Under the pieces are notes generated by a model. The model was not told the DNA's origin. It saw only the letters and a list, made by a program, of their open reading frames with translations, and did not search any database. Positions 13,458 to 25,121 of a stretch of 64,000 bases of DNA are shown one piece after another; the stretch's first letter is position 1, and each line of letters begins with the position of its first letter. The stretch comes from Collybia mongolica (taxonomy: Eukaryota; Basidiomycota; Agaricomycetes; Agaricales; Clitocybaceae), in NCBI GenBank assembly GCA_013420905.1, contig JAAXNY010000006.1:3844001-3908000 (forward strand), read 5' to 3'. Both the position numbers and the translations under genes were made by a program.

Positions 13458-14471
13458 ATGTCTACGACCATCACCGCATCGCAAACAATACTTATGCATG
13501 CATCTCTTGCATGCATTTCACCCGAAATCCAGGCGCTTGACTCGGTCATCTTATCTCGGGACGCCTGTCTGCCAACTGAACTCCTCTCACTCATTCGCTC
13601 TCACCTCCTTCCCTTTGTCACTTCCTACCTCCTGCAAAAGTCCACACACGCATTGGCGCAATATGAAAGCTCGCTCCGTGGCCTTCTGTGCTTTGATTGT
13701 GTGGTATACAATCATGATATCTACGGGCCGGATGTATGGCAATGGGAGCAATTTTCGGGAGCCTGTGCATGCGCAAGGGTGTCCGGTGCAAGCATTTTCG
13801 ACCGTACTAGAGCACCCAAGGCCTACGAATCTGCTCCTTTCAAATCGGTCCCTAGACTGTTCAGAGATCGGATACAGTGGCTAGAAAGCCACCTCTCGAC
13901 TGAATCACAGCGAATCCTAGGGCCACATGTCTCTTTAGACAATCCTTCCAAGGCAATATGGAGAGTTGTGGAAGAGGTGTTGAATGACCAGGACTGTCGT
14001 ATCCTCGGAGAAATATCAGAGTCTTCTAATTACGGTGGATTCCTCGGGGCGAGGACGTCCCCTCACCGAAGTAACCTTGTGACCATCGTTTCTACAGCAT
14101 CAGGACTCAACAGATGCGAAGGAAGTCCGAAGGGTAGCTCGGATGGTGAATATTGGGATTCTGTGGCAGTTTTGCATCGAGCGAAACAGAATCTCGGACT
14201 CGACATTGAATATGGTTACGAGGAAGGCTTGGAAAACCCCACCATACTTCATTCACGCCCCCGCCCCCGCCTGTTGTCTGAACTAAACTTCGACTCCCCC
14301 ACTTTATACGGATACGTCTTTTATGCCCGATCAGTTGTCGTCGACACCAACCCCCTCCAAGCCCTAGCAACGTTGATTGCAGTGTGCCTTTCACTTCCTT
14401 TAACGTTCGCAGCGTTGGCTTTTACAATTTTGTGCTTCTATTCAAGACCGCAGTCGTTCAGAATATTGTAG
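13458..14471 (+). CDS. Unrecognised protein with a C-terminal membrane segment
   Basis: An intronless frame of 337 codons starting at MSTTITASQTILMH. The frame is open 39 codons further upstream, but the ATG at 13458 is the natural start (context CACAAG-ATG). I do not recognise the family. Visible features are a helical N-terminal part (LPTELLSLIRSHLLPFVTSY), an aromatic and cysteine-rich patch (LLCFDCVVYNHDIYG...WQWEQFSGACACARVSG), a polar middle, and a hydrophobic stretch near the end (ALATLIAVCLSLPLTFAALA) that would span a membrane once, leaving a short basic tail. It may be a tail-anchored protein. The next gene lies about 700 bp downstream on the same strand and is also unrecognised, so both may be lineage-specific. 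It has no obvious repeats or broken frame. Confidence 0.6.
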   Translation: MSTTITASQTILMHASLACISPEIQALDSVILSRDACLPTELLSLIRSHLLPFVTSYLLQKSTHALAQYESSLRGLLCFDCVVYNHDIYGPDVWQWEQFSGACACARVSGASIFDRTRAPKAYESAPFKSVPRLFRDRIQWLESHLSTESQRILGPHVSLDNPSKAIWRVVEEVLNDQDCRILGEISESSNYGGFLGARTSPHRSNLVTIVSTASGLNRCEGSPKGSSDGEYWDSVAVLHRAKQNLGLDIEYGYEEGLENPTILHSRPRPRLLSELNFDSPTLYGYVFYARSVVVDTNPLQALATLIAVCLSLPLTFAALAFTILCFYSRPQSFRIL

Positions 14472-15167
14472 CTTGTTTCTTATTGTTTAACCTCATACAG
14501 CTCCCCCTGATTTGCCGTATCCTCCACAAGTTTCGCACCTCATATGGACTTTGAATTTGTTCGGACACTTTCGTCACTCTCCGCGACTCTTGCATGTCAT
14601 TCTTCTCGGCCTCTCACATCGTATTTCTAAGCAGCTACAGGAATATGTTCAAATTGAAATTGGACTTAGTTCTTTCGCCAAACGCGCAACATGGTTTTAC
14701 TTGCATTTTTATATCATTTCCGTTTCTCTGAAGTTGAGGATTTTTTGGAATCTCGCCCAAAGATTTGCATAAGTCACTCAGGAAGGTTTGGCAGGGACGC
14801 GGTGGGTGTTGCCTAAATGCGGTATCGGTTCAGGGCGGAGGGTAGGGTAAATGGCAATAATTGTCGTACTAATGTTCGCGTCTGTTAATAAGGATAGGCA
14901 GAGTGTGGTAAGTTCCCGGTCCACCACAGACAAAGGAGTTTCGGAATCGGTCGAAAGATAAACTGCTAATTATACGACAAGCCGATTTTTGCATTCGAAC
15001 TATATATAAGCTGGTGGCTACCCCAACGACCACCGGTCTAAACACTTGCCGAGCTCCGATACTCCAGCCTTTCGTGGTCTTCCTCACACAGGACGACTTC
15101 CCAATACACACCTCTCTTTCCCACTTCGGCTGATTTTCTAGCCTTTTTACACCGCGTTTCCTCAGTC
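14472..15167. other. Spacer with a promoter
   Basis: About 700 bp holding the 3' end of the upstream gene and the promoter of the gene at 15168. Apart from the TATA-like element listed separately I see nothing. Confidence 0.4.
15001..15010 (+). promoter_or_regulatory. TATA box candidate
   Basis: TATATATAAG lies 158 bp upstream of the ATG at 15168, in the plus orientation and followed by a pyrimidine-rich stretch. This suits a TATA-driven promoter with a leader of roughly 100 nt. Confidence 0.45.
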
Positions 15168-16046
15168 ATGTTGGCGAGGTTTACCACAAACATGGACATT
15201 CTTCGGGCTTGGGATGTGTGCCTTGAAGCATCCACGACAACTCTATCAGTTCACGACGACGATGATTCCATCGTAAGTTCGCTTTCAATCCGCCCTCATC
15301 CCTATAAAATATTATCTAGGTTCTCGATTTGGCTGCTCTGCACAGAATGCTTCTCCCACTCCCAAACAATGTTTGGCAACGTGCCGCCAGCATGTACGGA
15401 AGGACAATAACCCCAATATGTCGAAGCTTTCAGAACATGGTCAACTATGACCTTGAACGCGTAACGCAGGTGTTGTCAGACTTGGAGCCTTTGTTCATTG
15501 CTAATGAGGGATTCAACGAACCCGCAGTAAGTCCACCGCGTTCACAATGGTTTTTTTAAATTTAAACCTGGCGTCAATCATTTAACTTACCCCGTCTAGA
15601 ATGACTCTAGTGACATGACCTGTCCTATGAACCTACAAGGAAGTTTTATTGAACCTGAACCTTGGACACCCGTCCCCTCTGTCAAATCGCGTCCAAGGCG
15701 TCGATCATTAGGCGCTGGTCCGGTTATTTTAAAAAGCCCACATTCTTTGATTCCAACAATCATCATCACACCACCTCAAGAAGAACACGAAGGTTGCTGC
15801 CGTATACCTCTCCAGAATAGTGCATTCCACAACCAACTCACCGTGCCCAGACATCCTGCTTTCAATCACATTCATCCTCCTATGGTTTTAAAATCTTATA
15901 CTTTACCTGTGCTTTCCCATTGGAGATGGCAGGGTGGTCATTGGCAGGGGATTGTTCCTTCGGTAGAAGAACAGAACACAAGGGGGTTGTTCTCGAGGGC
16001 GCTTGTAACGAGAAAAAGGACTTTGCGAACACGCCTTAAATCCTAG
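15168..16046 (+). CDS. Unrecognised three-exon protein
   Basis: Spliced model 15168-15272, 15320-15526, 15600-16046. Both introns (47 and 73 nt) have GTAAGT donors and TAG acceptors and both are phase 0, giving 252 residues. The N-terminal half looks helical (DILRAWDVCLEASTTTLS, LDLAALHRMLLPLPNNVWQR, FQNMVNYDLERVTQVLSDLE). The C-terminal half is Pro/Ser-rich with basic patches (SRPRRRSLGAG, RALVTRKRTLRTRLKS) and an aromatic motif VLSHWRWQGGHWQGIV. The basic tail could be a nuclear signal. I looked for a homeodomain WFxNxR helix and found none. A second in-frame ATG (MDILRAWD) eight codons downstream is an alternative start. The clean splicing argues that the gene is real. The function is unknown. 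Confidence 0.6.
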
Positions 16047-16582
16047 GACTAGGAAACTCCCTTAAAACTTCTGCTCCGGCGCAGTTTTGACCACGTCAGG
16101 TCATCAAATTATTTCTGTTGACTCCATCGGTGCGGGCTCAGGGAACTGCCAACCGAGCCATCGAGGGTCCTGCCAGTATTGGGCGTAGGTATCTGTTCAT
16201 TCTGACGAGGAGCGCTTTGGGGGCCGCGTATCATTTAATATGTATGAAGGCCGACTAGACTAAATCATTGACGTTGGATATGTACACTTGTTTTAAGCTC
16301 AGTAGTAATGAATGAATGAGATACTGATGTTGACGTAGTTCTGGTTCCGGTTTCCACGTGGCATGGTTGGCCTCGTGACCAACGCTCGGTGACGGTGACA
16401 GCTATTCAAAGACGTGTTCATCCACGAGCCACAGTTTTCTTCTCAATCCCTCTCAGAATTCTCTAGCTTCATCTCTCTCTACGTGGTAAACGGTGGCTCA
16501 TAGTTCCTCGGTCGTTCCATTCACGCCCTCGCCCCAGTGGGCTTAACCTTTTCACAACGCCATAATTCATTTCGAGCCAACG
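16047..16582. other. Upstream region of the NVJ2-like gene
   Basis: About 540 bp, with pyrimidine-rich runs in the last 150 bp before the ATG. I see no gene in it. Confidence 0.4.
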
Positions 16583-19500
16583 ATGGGATACAAAGCCTTG
16601 TTTTATGCGTATGTCCTGGGTGGACTCACTTTCATTCCGCTAGTCATCGCAGCAGCTATATTCTTTACCATTTATACTTCTGTGCCAGTCGGGGATCCTG
16701 ATCTGGCTAAGGCATTACGAGGAAGACTGGAGGGCGAGGGTGAAGAGACGGAGAAGGCCGCTTCAGACACCGACGGACCCCAAGCAGCGTCTATCGAAAC
16801 GAATGATGTCCCACGTACTCGGAAGGGGTGGCTTACGATGCGCCGGACTTTCGAGGAGTCCAATCTCGACGGGAGTTACGTGACTCTTGTACGATCATTC
16901 CTTGACGCGAGATCCAAAGATCCGAAACGGTCAAGACCGAAGGATATGTGGTATGTTGTATTGAAGGGAAAGGTGCTGTATCTGTATGAGGATGAAGAGA
17001 TGACAGAGTGCGAGGCTGCAATCGAACTGAGTGGGCACGACGTGGTCATCTTCCCGGAAGGACTCTTGGACGGGGAATTATTTGCAAAACGCAACGCCAT
17101 CTGCCTGAAACCTAAGCCTTCCCAACCCGACAAGCCAATACCGAGTGTACCAAAGCAGATGAAGCTCGAAACTGACGATGCAGATACGAAGATAGGGCAG
17201 GCTGGGGGGAGTCCGGGAAAGCAGGAAAAGGAACGAGAGAAGTTGGCCGAAGCAGGGGCAAAGAATGAAGCCGCAAGGGACGAGACATTGAATCCTTCTA
17301 CACCGTGGTATATCTTCGTTCGCTCCAACATCGAGATGGAGGACTGGTATTTTGCTCTTATACATGCATCGGATTATCCAGCCCAAACTCCCACTCTCAC
17401 ACCGCTCCTGGCGGTCTTCCAACCCTTCGATATGAACCACCTTGTGGCCACACTTGACCAGCAGCCCGATGTCATTCCCATGCGTTGGCTCAACGCACTT
17501 ATTGGTCGGATTTTCTTCAGTTATTACCGAACTCACAACCTTGAAGCATATATCATCGGTAGATTGATGAAAAAGCTATCCAAGGTCAAACGTCCAGCTT
17601 TTCTCACGGATATAGTCGTCACAGAGGTGTCTGTTGGAAATAAGGCTCCCACCTTTAGCAAACCGATGTTGAAGGAACTTACAAAACAGGGCGACGCGTC
17701 GATGGAAGTTCACCTCCAGTACAAAGGCGAATTCCGTATCACGATTGAAGCAACCGCCACTATCAATCTTGGAGCACGATTCAAATCGTACACTGTCAAA
17801 TTAGTCCTGGCTGCCGTCCTAAAGGAGCTCGAAGGCAATCTACTGATAAAAGTGAAACGACCCCCAAGCAACCGTATCTGGTATGCATTCACGCAAACGC
17901 CAAGAATGGTGCTCGAGGTAGAGCCTATTGTCAGCGACCGTCAAATCACCTGGGGCATGATTTTGGGCACAATCGAGTCGAGACTAAAAGAAATTGTGAG
18001 TTTTCAGTAGTCCACCCAACTTGTTTAATTTTTAACTTTGGCGAAGATACAAGAATCAGTTGTCATGCCGAATATGGACGATATTGCATTCTTTGAGAGT
18101 TCTCACTACCAACATCGAGGTGGGATCTGGCAGGACGCTTCGCGTCACGAGAGACAGCCATCGTCTATTTCGGAACAAGTGCCCGACGAGGCCTTGTCTA
18201 CGGCTTCTGCACCAGTTCTCGAGGCGCAGCTAGCACCACTCTTAGTTGATGAACCTACGCCTCTTTCGCGATCCAAATCAGCTGAAGAATTGACTTCTGA
18301 GGCACCTCTAGCCACGCCCTCACCCCCCGACGCCACTATCACACCTCCACCAATGGAAGAAGCGGCCACTGCTCCCCCGCGTGTAAACACTAGGCGTCGT
18401 TCATGGTTCTCCAGTGTTAGGAGCGAAGACATTGGATCCTTATCCAACAAGGACTTCTTCACAGACGGAGATGTTGACAATGATTCTCAACGTGGCCGGT
18501 CAACGGAATCGGATAAGGCTGGTGCAAACTCCCCTAGATCTCAGTCTACTCCCCACAAGCAGGACAGCAATGAGAGCTCAGACCAAGAAGATGATCATTT
18601 TTTACAGACCCATCTTTCTCCCTATTCCGCGCGGAGATCTTCTTCCCATCACTCCTCCCGTGAACATGTCAAATCAACGTCCATTGATTCATCTAAGAGT
18701 GCACCTGACCCAGTCACGACTACACCCAGCACAAGCCTCAACCAGAGCACTCCTTCAAGTCCTAGCTCCTTTCTATCTACGCTTAAATCTCGCGCCGGGG
18801 ACAAGCAGGCGCTCAGTAATACTGCCAAGGAAACGATGCGGAAATTGGCCTTCAACTGGGGTGGTCTACGGAGGGATGCAAATGGGGGAGCCTCTGGGGA
18901 CGACGTGTCGGATCACGGGTCGATCGGGTCGAGCATCAGTGCACGTTTGCGGCCAGACAGCAACGTAGGCAATATGGCTCATAATACAAGGGCGAGTTAT
19001 GCAGAGGTACGCGCTGCTGTGGCAGAGAGAAGGGGCAGGCACAGGCACTCGAATTCGAACTCCAATACGGACGAAGGGGCCGACTTGAGCAGATCGTCAT
19101 CGCCTGTCATGACTTCAGAGGCATCACGAGGCACACAGCGGACAGTGAGCAACCCGTCAGTTCCATTAACGCCTCCGGCTCCCAGCCCATCGTTATTCCC
19201 CGAAAGTGCAGCTGCGTCGTCGTCCTCGTCCTCACGGCGCCTGTCAACAGGCGATCCGACAGCCGGCGTCACTCGAAAGCCATCCCCCTCCATCTCACGC
19301 GTCAATTCCGAGTCGGATGCGGTGCCTAACCCCAATCACGCTCCAATCCAGATGCAGCCCCAGGCGAAGACAATGACAATTCCGGGGATCCATGCAAGCC
19401 ACCGCGGGGAGGTCATGTCGATGGGATACGTCGCGCCGACGCCACCGCCCATGGTTCCTACTGAAGGGAAGTCGTCCATCCAGAGTGTGTACCGGCTGTG

Positions 19501-19990
19501 GAAGAGCCCGGGGGCAAGCCAGGATCAGCCACAGCAGAATCAGTCCGAATCACTAAGCCAAGCTGATCCGTCCATCGAGCACGACAGGGAGGTCGTGGCA
19601 CCACACACTCAGCCAGCCACACTAAGTCCCGTGTCATCGTCCTCCTCGCAACCGTCCCGGCCAATTCCTCCCCCGTTACCGCCCCGCTCGACCCCGGTTG
19701 CGGTGACACGACCGCCGTTGGAGCCCCTGCCATCCGCCTCGCCGCCGTCCGCCTCCGCCGCGCTCAAGTCGATTGCGAACAAGGACGAGCTTACACGCGC
19801 GACTCTGGAAAGCGGTGGTAGTGAGGGCACGGGGGGGATGTCGGAGTCGGATCATCCTGGGACGACAACAAGTGGGGACACGAAATTAGATCTGAATGCA
19901 GGCTCGAGTGGTGTGGTGGGAGGTGGGATGTCCCCAGCTAGCTCCCCTGGACCGCCGCCACTGCCTCCGCGCCGCGTCGTGCCAGCTTAG
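16583..19990 (+). CDS. NVJ2: SMP-domain lipid-transfer protein, NVJ2/TEX2-like
   Basis: An ER protein predicted to sit at membrane contact sites and move lipids through its SMP domain, as yeast Nvj2 and human TEX2 do. Two exons, 16583-17995 and 18047-19990, are joined by a 51-nt phase-0 intron, giving about 1118 residues. Order: an N-terminal membrane anchor (residues 8-32, [19 protein letters not shown]); a PH-like domain split by a charged insert ([19 protein letters not shown] ... [20 protein letters not shown]); and an SMP domain ([16 protein letters not shown] ... [17 protein letters not shown], continuing across the intron into [16 protein letters not shown]). The last 600 or so residues are Ser/Pro-rich and disordered with polyproline runs ([17 protein letters not shown]), possible SH3 ligands. 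This tail is much longer than in yeast Nvj2. Its 3' part is GC-rich compared with the SMP-coding exon. Confidence 0.88.
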
Positions 19991-22107
19991 ACATCGGATT
20001 TTCGCTTGGGGCTTCTGGGTGAGAGGAAACGCCTCAATGAGGAAGACACCACAATTTATTCTACGAACATGCACCACCTCAAAAAAAAACTATCTTATTC
20101 CACTATTCTTTCTCGGCAAACCGCGTGAGTTCTCAATAATACATCTCCCATAAATGTACACGAACGCAATCCACACCTACAAGTACGCTTTCTTTACTCG
20201 CCCCATTTTTTTTTCTTCCAGGCCCTGCATTCTCACACTCACACACTGCAATACTACGCACACCCACACTATCGCTTTCGCTGCCTATTGTATCAACATC
20301 ACATTGATACCCTCATCACACTTCACGAAATTTTGTCGAAGCATACGTACAGTTTTGACTATCTATCTATCACGTTGCAAATCTTCAGTTTTTTATGAAT
20401 CATGATTTCCCGTGTGTCTTACCTTCTGTGGTTCTACTTTGAATCGAGGCTGTGGGTGCTGTGTGCTTCGATATTGCCATCGAATCGATGATACAGTTGC
20501 CTAAACTTGGCCGAAGAACCTACAGTGTTCCCACTAGCATGCACCCCATTGAACCAATTGCAAATCAGATTGCTTAGAAAGCTTCGAACATAAGTACTAT
20601 GTATCGATCGCCCAACGACTCGTATTCCATTAATAAGAGCTGATGTTATTGTCAAGTCAAGCGCCATTAAAGTGAGTTTCCGACGCAAGATCCATCACAC
20701 CAAGGTGATTCCATTCATCACCAGTTCATTGCCGCTAACTGCGAATCCAGTAGAACTTGGCGACTCGGGTGTCGCTGATCACGAACTGTGCAACACGTCC
20801 AAGTTCTTCCGTTCCTGCTGTCTCACGTCCAGAGTTCTCGTCCCCACCCCTCACCTTCGTCCGTCCCGGTTGCCGGTAAGATGAGTGCTAAAAATACCCT
20901 CCCTTCTTCCGACCTCCGAAGTTCCCACCTCCCTCCCGTAAGCCCCCTCCCCCACCCCTCGTGCATGAGGCTCAGGGCTACGGCTTCCAGGAACCCCGGG
21001 TGCGGGTTGCGCAACATGCTGCATGCTACACGATGCATGGAACCCGGGTCGCAGGCTCAGTGTTCCAAGTCCCCAGTCTACGCGCGCGTATAGGCTGCGG
21101 CAACGCCGTAATAGTCACAGATGTCAGCGGGGTGTCAGACGGGTGCCACCAGCCTACCCCCGTGGGGGGGCTGCAGGGTATAATTAATTGATACATAAAC
21201 GTACATGGTAGCAGGTATTGCAACATGGCACGGTGTTGGTGTCAGCGTTGCCATGTCCACTGCCGGGGGATCCGATGTGGTGGTCTTGGAAGCTCGAGGC
21301 ATGTGCGAGGTGAAAAGTGGGGGTGGTAATGTCTTGCGATGTATGGGATTGGGCACCTCCATCGGGAGAAGTTGGGCTCCTTGGCCGGCTCCGGGGGGAG
21401 AGAGAGACGCCACGCCCCTTCTCTGTGGACTGTTGTAGGGGCCAAGTGACGGAATCAGAGGGGATGCGCGTGATTCCATTCGTTATAGTTACAGGCTTGA
21501 CCTTGAGCGCCTATGTTTCCTCCGAGAATGGAGGAGGGTGACCGTGGGGGGGTAAGCGGCATTCTGTCCGAGGCACGATAGGGTCCTGGGAGTGGAACTA
21601 GTGGGGATTAGCTCGGGCCAGGGTGCGACATGTAGTCTGAAATAAGAATTGGATTTATTTTAGAGGGTCAGATAAGAAAGAAAAAAAAAAACAAGGTGCA
21701 TATGACGTGTTGCTTTGAAGGCGGGGCAGTTGGAGTTAACACCCCAGACCTGCGATCTGCTCTGTTCTATCTGTTGGCATCGAGAGTTGGGACACTCAGC
21801 TATATCGATCCTTCCCTATCTATAAACAATCCGGGGCCCAATATCATCCATCCATTGCTGTGCACGAGGTGCAGGATAGGACAGATAGGGCGATCTTGGA
21901 GGCGCTGTGTCACGGAACTTGTTTCTTGCTAGCTCTCCTTGATACTTATTGCGGGGGTAGCTGTTGTCTGGGTCGTTCCATTCTCTGCTCTCGCCGTTGC
22001 GAGTCAAACCTGGAAATTTACACAAAGTGAGTGGCCCGTCTTTCCAGAATCCGCCAAGTTCCACGCGCGTATTGATGTGTTTTAAGACCAGCGATCTTCA
22101 CGTGCAC
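19991..22107. other. Long non-coding interval, partly GC-rich
   Basis: About 2.1 kb between two plus-strand genes. The first 700 bp is AT-rich, pyrimidine-rich 3' flank. From about 20,850 to 21,560 it becomes GC-rich with G runs and overlapping short ORFs on both strands, none with a domain. A poly-A tract lies at about 21,682. The ORF of the next gene is open back to 21,964. I can support no gene in this stretch. Confidence 0.4.
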
Positions 22108-22825
22108 ATGGCGACAGAGAGAAGAATGGGTGGACGGAGTGAGGAAGCAGCAGTGGTGGGCCGGGGCCAGGGGTCGGGGAGGCCACCACGGTCGCTGGTG
22201 ATCTCGCCCAACCTGGACGCGCTGCTGGAGTACGACGAGCAGGCACGGGGGGTGGTAGTGGAGATGCCATTCGGAGGGCCTGGGCTGCCGCCGCCGCCGC
22301 GTCGGTCGCGACGACTGCGGACTCCACGGTCACCGGGGTCGCCTGGGTCGCCATGGGGGTCATCGTCGGGACCGGGGACGCCGTCGACACCGAACCCGTA
22401 CATTAATCCTCCACCTCTGGTCGCGAAGACGGGGAATGGCAGGCTAGAAGGAGTTGGAGAAGAGGGGCGGCCGGTTGATGGGGGCACTGTGGATCAGATG
22501 TTTGGATTTGGATTTCACACAAATTCAATTCCACCGCCCCACGCCAAGCGGACGTTGCAGATCTTCAGAAAATTGGAATTTGGTCTCGACATTCGCAGCA
22601 GACAATCACCGGCCACAACGACAACGACAACGACAAACATGTCATCACGGCCGTTGCTCTCAACTTCTCACCCTTCTCCAAGACGGGCATCGTCTGCTTC
22701 CTCGTCGTCATCGTCTTCGTCGTCGGGCAGTTCTCACAGGCCTGCCTCTACCGTCGACGCACGCATCAGCATCTCGAGCACAATCTATCCTGCCTCCTCT
22801 GCCCACTCCCATCCCCACCACATGT

Positions 22826-22863
<38 letters not shown>

Positions 22864-24668
22864 AACCCATACGACTCCCCTGTCGTCGTCGGCCCACAAC
22901 GTACCTCCAGCCTTGCCGAGTCGGTGACATCGTCTCTCTCGTCGTTCGCTGCTGCTGCCAGCGACCGCGCCTCATTCACATCGTTCATCGACATCTCGTC
23001 ACCTGGCCCCTATCAGACTTTTTCTCCCACTCCCATCATCCCCGTGGCCATCCCTGACTCCCTACTCCACATCCATCCACACTCTCAGCCCGTCTCTCGC
23101 ACAAACTCCCCGTCTCCCATCAAGCCTCCTATCCCCACCACCCCCAAGCCCCAGTTCCCCCGCAAGAATCGCCCTTCTCCCCCTTCACCCCTCCCCACCA
23201 CCAACTTCCTCGACCTCGACGAGCGTTCCAATCTCATCCGCAAGAACCGCAAGCTTGCCCGTCTCTTCGGCCAGAACCCAGGACCTCAACAGGAAGTCCT
23301 CCGCCACCATCGTGTGGCCCTCTCCGTCTCCAGTCCTCTTGACCTCGCCGTCGCTCCAACGTCCGGACGGCGTCACTCCGCGCCCCTCACACCTGACGAC
23401 CTGCACTTCAAGACCCCTGCAGAGCTCTACGCCCTCAGCCACGCCCAGAGCAGCCCGAATTCTCCAACCTCCTTCATTGACCTCTCCGATGACCCCACTA
23501 CGCCCAGAAAACCGACCCGCCGTCTGGCCTCGCCTTCCAACCAGTCGCTTTTCGAGAACATGTCCCTTGAGCAGCAGCAGGAAGAGGAGCGCAAACGCAA
23601 GCGTGAAAAGCTCGCCAAACTCCACCGCTTCCTCGGCTCCCGTGTCCCTGTCAATCTCGTTCTCGACCTCCAGGACCCGGAGGCAAGCCTCCCGCCTCCA
23701 CCCGTGCCCCCGCCAGACGTCAACACAGGGCCCGAAGAAAGGCGTGCCTGGCTCAGACGCAGACGCAGCAGTTCCGCTGCGGCTTTCCCCTCCTCATGGT
23801 CCGACGACATTGACCGCGTCAAGGAAGACTTGAACGACAAGGAAAAGGCCATCAACGTCCGCCGCGCACACAAGATGGAAAAGGTGCCTTCAACCCTCCC
23901 CTCATTTTTTTCAAGCTCACATACTAACCCACCCCCCCTCAGGTCTTTGGCATCGCCCCTCCTCAAACCCTATACCACACCCGCCGCTCACCCTCGCCTG
24001 CCAAAGCCAAGCCCGCGCGCCGCGCCATCTCCCCACCCGCCAACCTCAACCGCAGCGCGTACACAAAGTCCCCCAAGCTGCGTCGCCCCGGCACCTCCGA
24101 GTCCTCCAAGCAGCTCCTCCCAAAGCGTTCCCCCTCCCCACCCTCCCGCCGTCGCACCTCCATCGTTTACTCCCACTACCAGCACTCGCTCAACTCTCTT
24201 CACGATATCCTCGACCGCGACGACCGCGCCTCGCTCGCTGAGCTTCACCAGTACCTCGCGTCCGGTGACATGACCCTCGCTCCGCCCTCCCCCGCAATCC
24301 AGGAGTTCGCTCGCACCCCCGGCCGTGACCGTGACCGCCGCCTTTCCACAGCCTCGAGCCTCAAGAGCGAGCGCCGCCGCTCGCTCCCCGCACGCACCTC
24401 TATGGTCTCCATCGCGTCGCTTGCGTCCGAGATGACGGTGGCGACCCCGCGCCCCGAGGTGATGGACTTTCAGACACGCCGCCGCCGCGCGGCAAAGCTA
24501 ACGCAGTTCTTTGGCGTGGACTACCGCGAGTTGATCAGTGATGTGCTGGAGAGCATCGAGAGCGGGCTTGAGCACGAACGCAAGCGCGGGACGCTGCGCG
24601 CGGACGAGGTGGAGGATCTGCTGACACGCCTGAGAGGACTTAAGACGAAGAGAGGGGGTTTATTCTAG
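22108..24668 (+). CDS. Large disordered protein with a conserved-looking helical C-terminus
   Basis: Two exons, 22108-23883 and 23943-24668, with a GTGCCT donor and CAG acceptor. The family is unrecognised. The frame is open from 21,964. I chose the ATG at 22108 (MATERRMGGRS), but a start at 22639 (MSSRPLLSTS) after a Thr run is also possible. The protein is mostly low complexity: Ser runs, an Asp-Asn repeat from a GACAAC microsatellite, and many SPxx and PPxPP motifs. A charged helix (EEERKRKREKLAKLHRFLG) and a compact C-terminus (RRRRAAKLTQFFGVDYRELI, then VLESIESGLEHERKRGTLRA, then EVEDLLTRLRGLKTKRG) look like folded parts. The sequence is strongly GC-rich with C-ending codons, unlike most of the window. 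It could be a scaffold or regulator; that is inference only. Confidence 0.65.
22828..22863 (+). repeat. GACAAC microsatellite
   Basis: A hexamer repeat of about six units, ACGACAACGACAAC..., inside the coding frame. It encodes alternating Asp and Asn (DNDNDNDNDN). The length is a multiple of three per unit step, so length changes would keep frame. Confidence 0.85.
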
Positions 24669-25121
24669 CGGGGCAGGGTCGCTCTTGTTGGTTTCATTCT
24701 TGCTTTAATTTTTCTTTTTTTTTTGGGGGGTCACCTTCACTGTCCCTGTCAAGAACCCCGGATTTCGGTTCAATCCCTTCCCTTTTTACCTCTCACACAT
24801 TAACTAACATGTCACAAGAATCTACTCACGATCTTCACGGTCTCTCCCCCCCTCGAATACCTGCCAATTCTATCTATGGACTCATGTAGTACCCTATCTC
24901 AAAATTGATTGCTAGGAAGCTCGCTGTACATGTTTTATTGCACCTGAATAACACGCTAGGTGTCAATGTCAAACCACAAAACCTCCATTCCCACTCAAGC
25001 GGACCAACTTGGCCGTTTCATAGCAAATGCTTACAGATGTCTGTTCGACATGTGATTAGAAATGTACACAACACTGTCCTTCACAGAATATATAGCCTCC
25101 ACAGCGACCCCTCATTCCCTT
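24669..25121. other. Convergent 3' spacer
   Basis: About 450 bp between two convergent genes, with poly-T just after the plus-strand stop. It serves as 3' flank for both. No gene seen. Confidence 0.5.

Noticed and set aside
15600..16046. Possible mating-type homeodomain protein
   Set aside because: Basic, Ser/Pro-rich C-terminus but no WFxNxR recognition helix, so no homeodomain can be claimed.
20850..21560. GC-rich region with many overlapping ORFs as a possible gene
   Set aside because: ORFs of similar length occur on both strands in several frames, which is what GC-rich DNA gives by chance. No motif or splice support.
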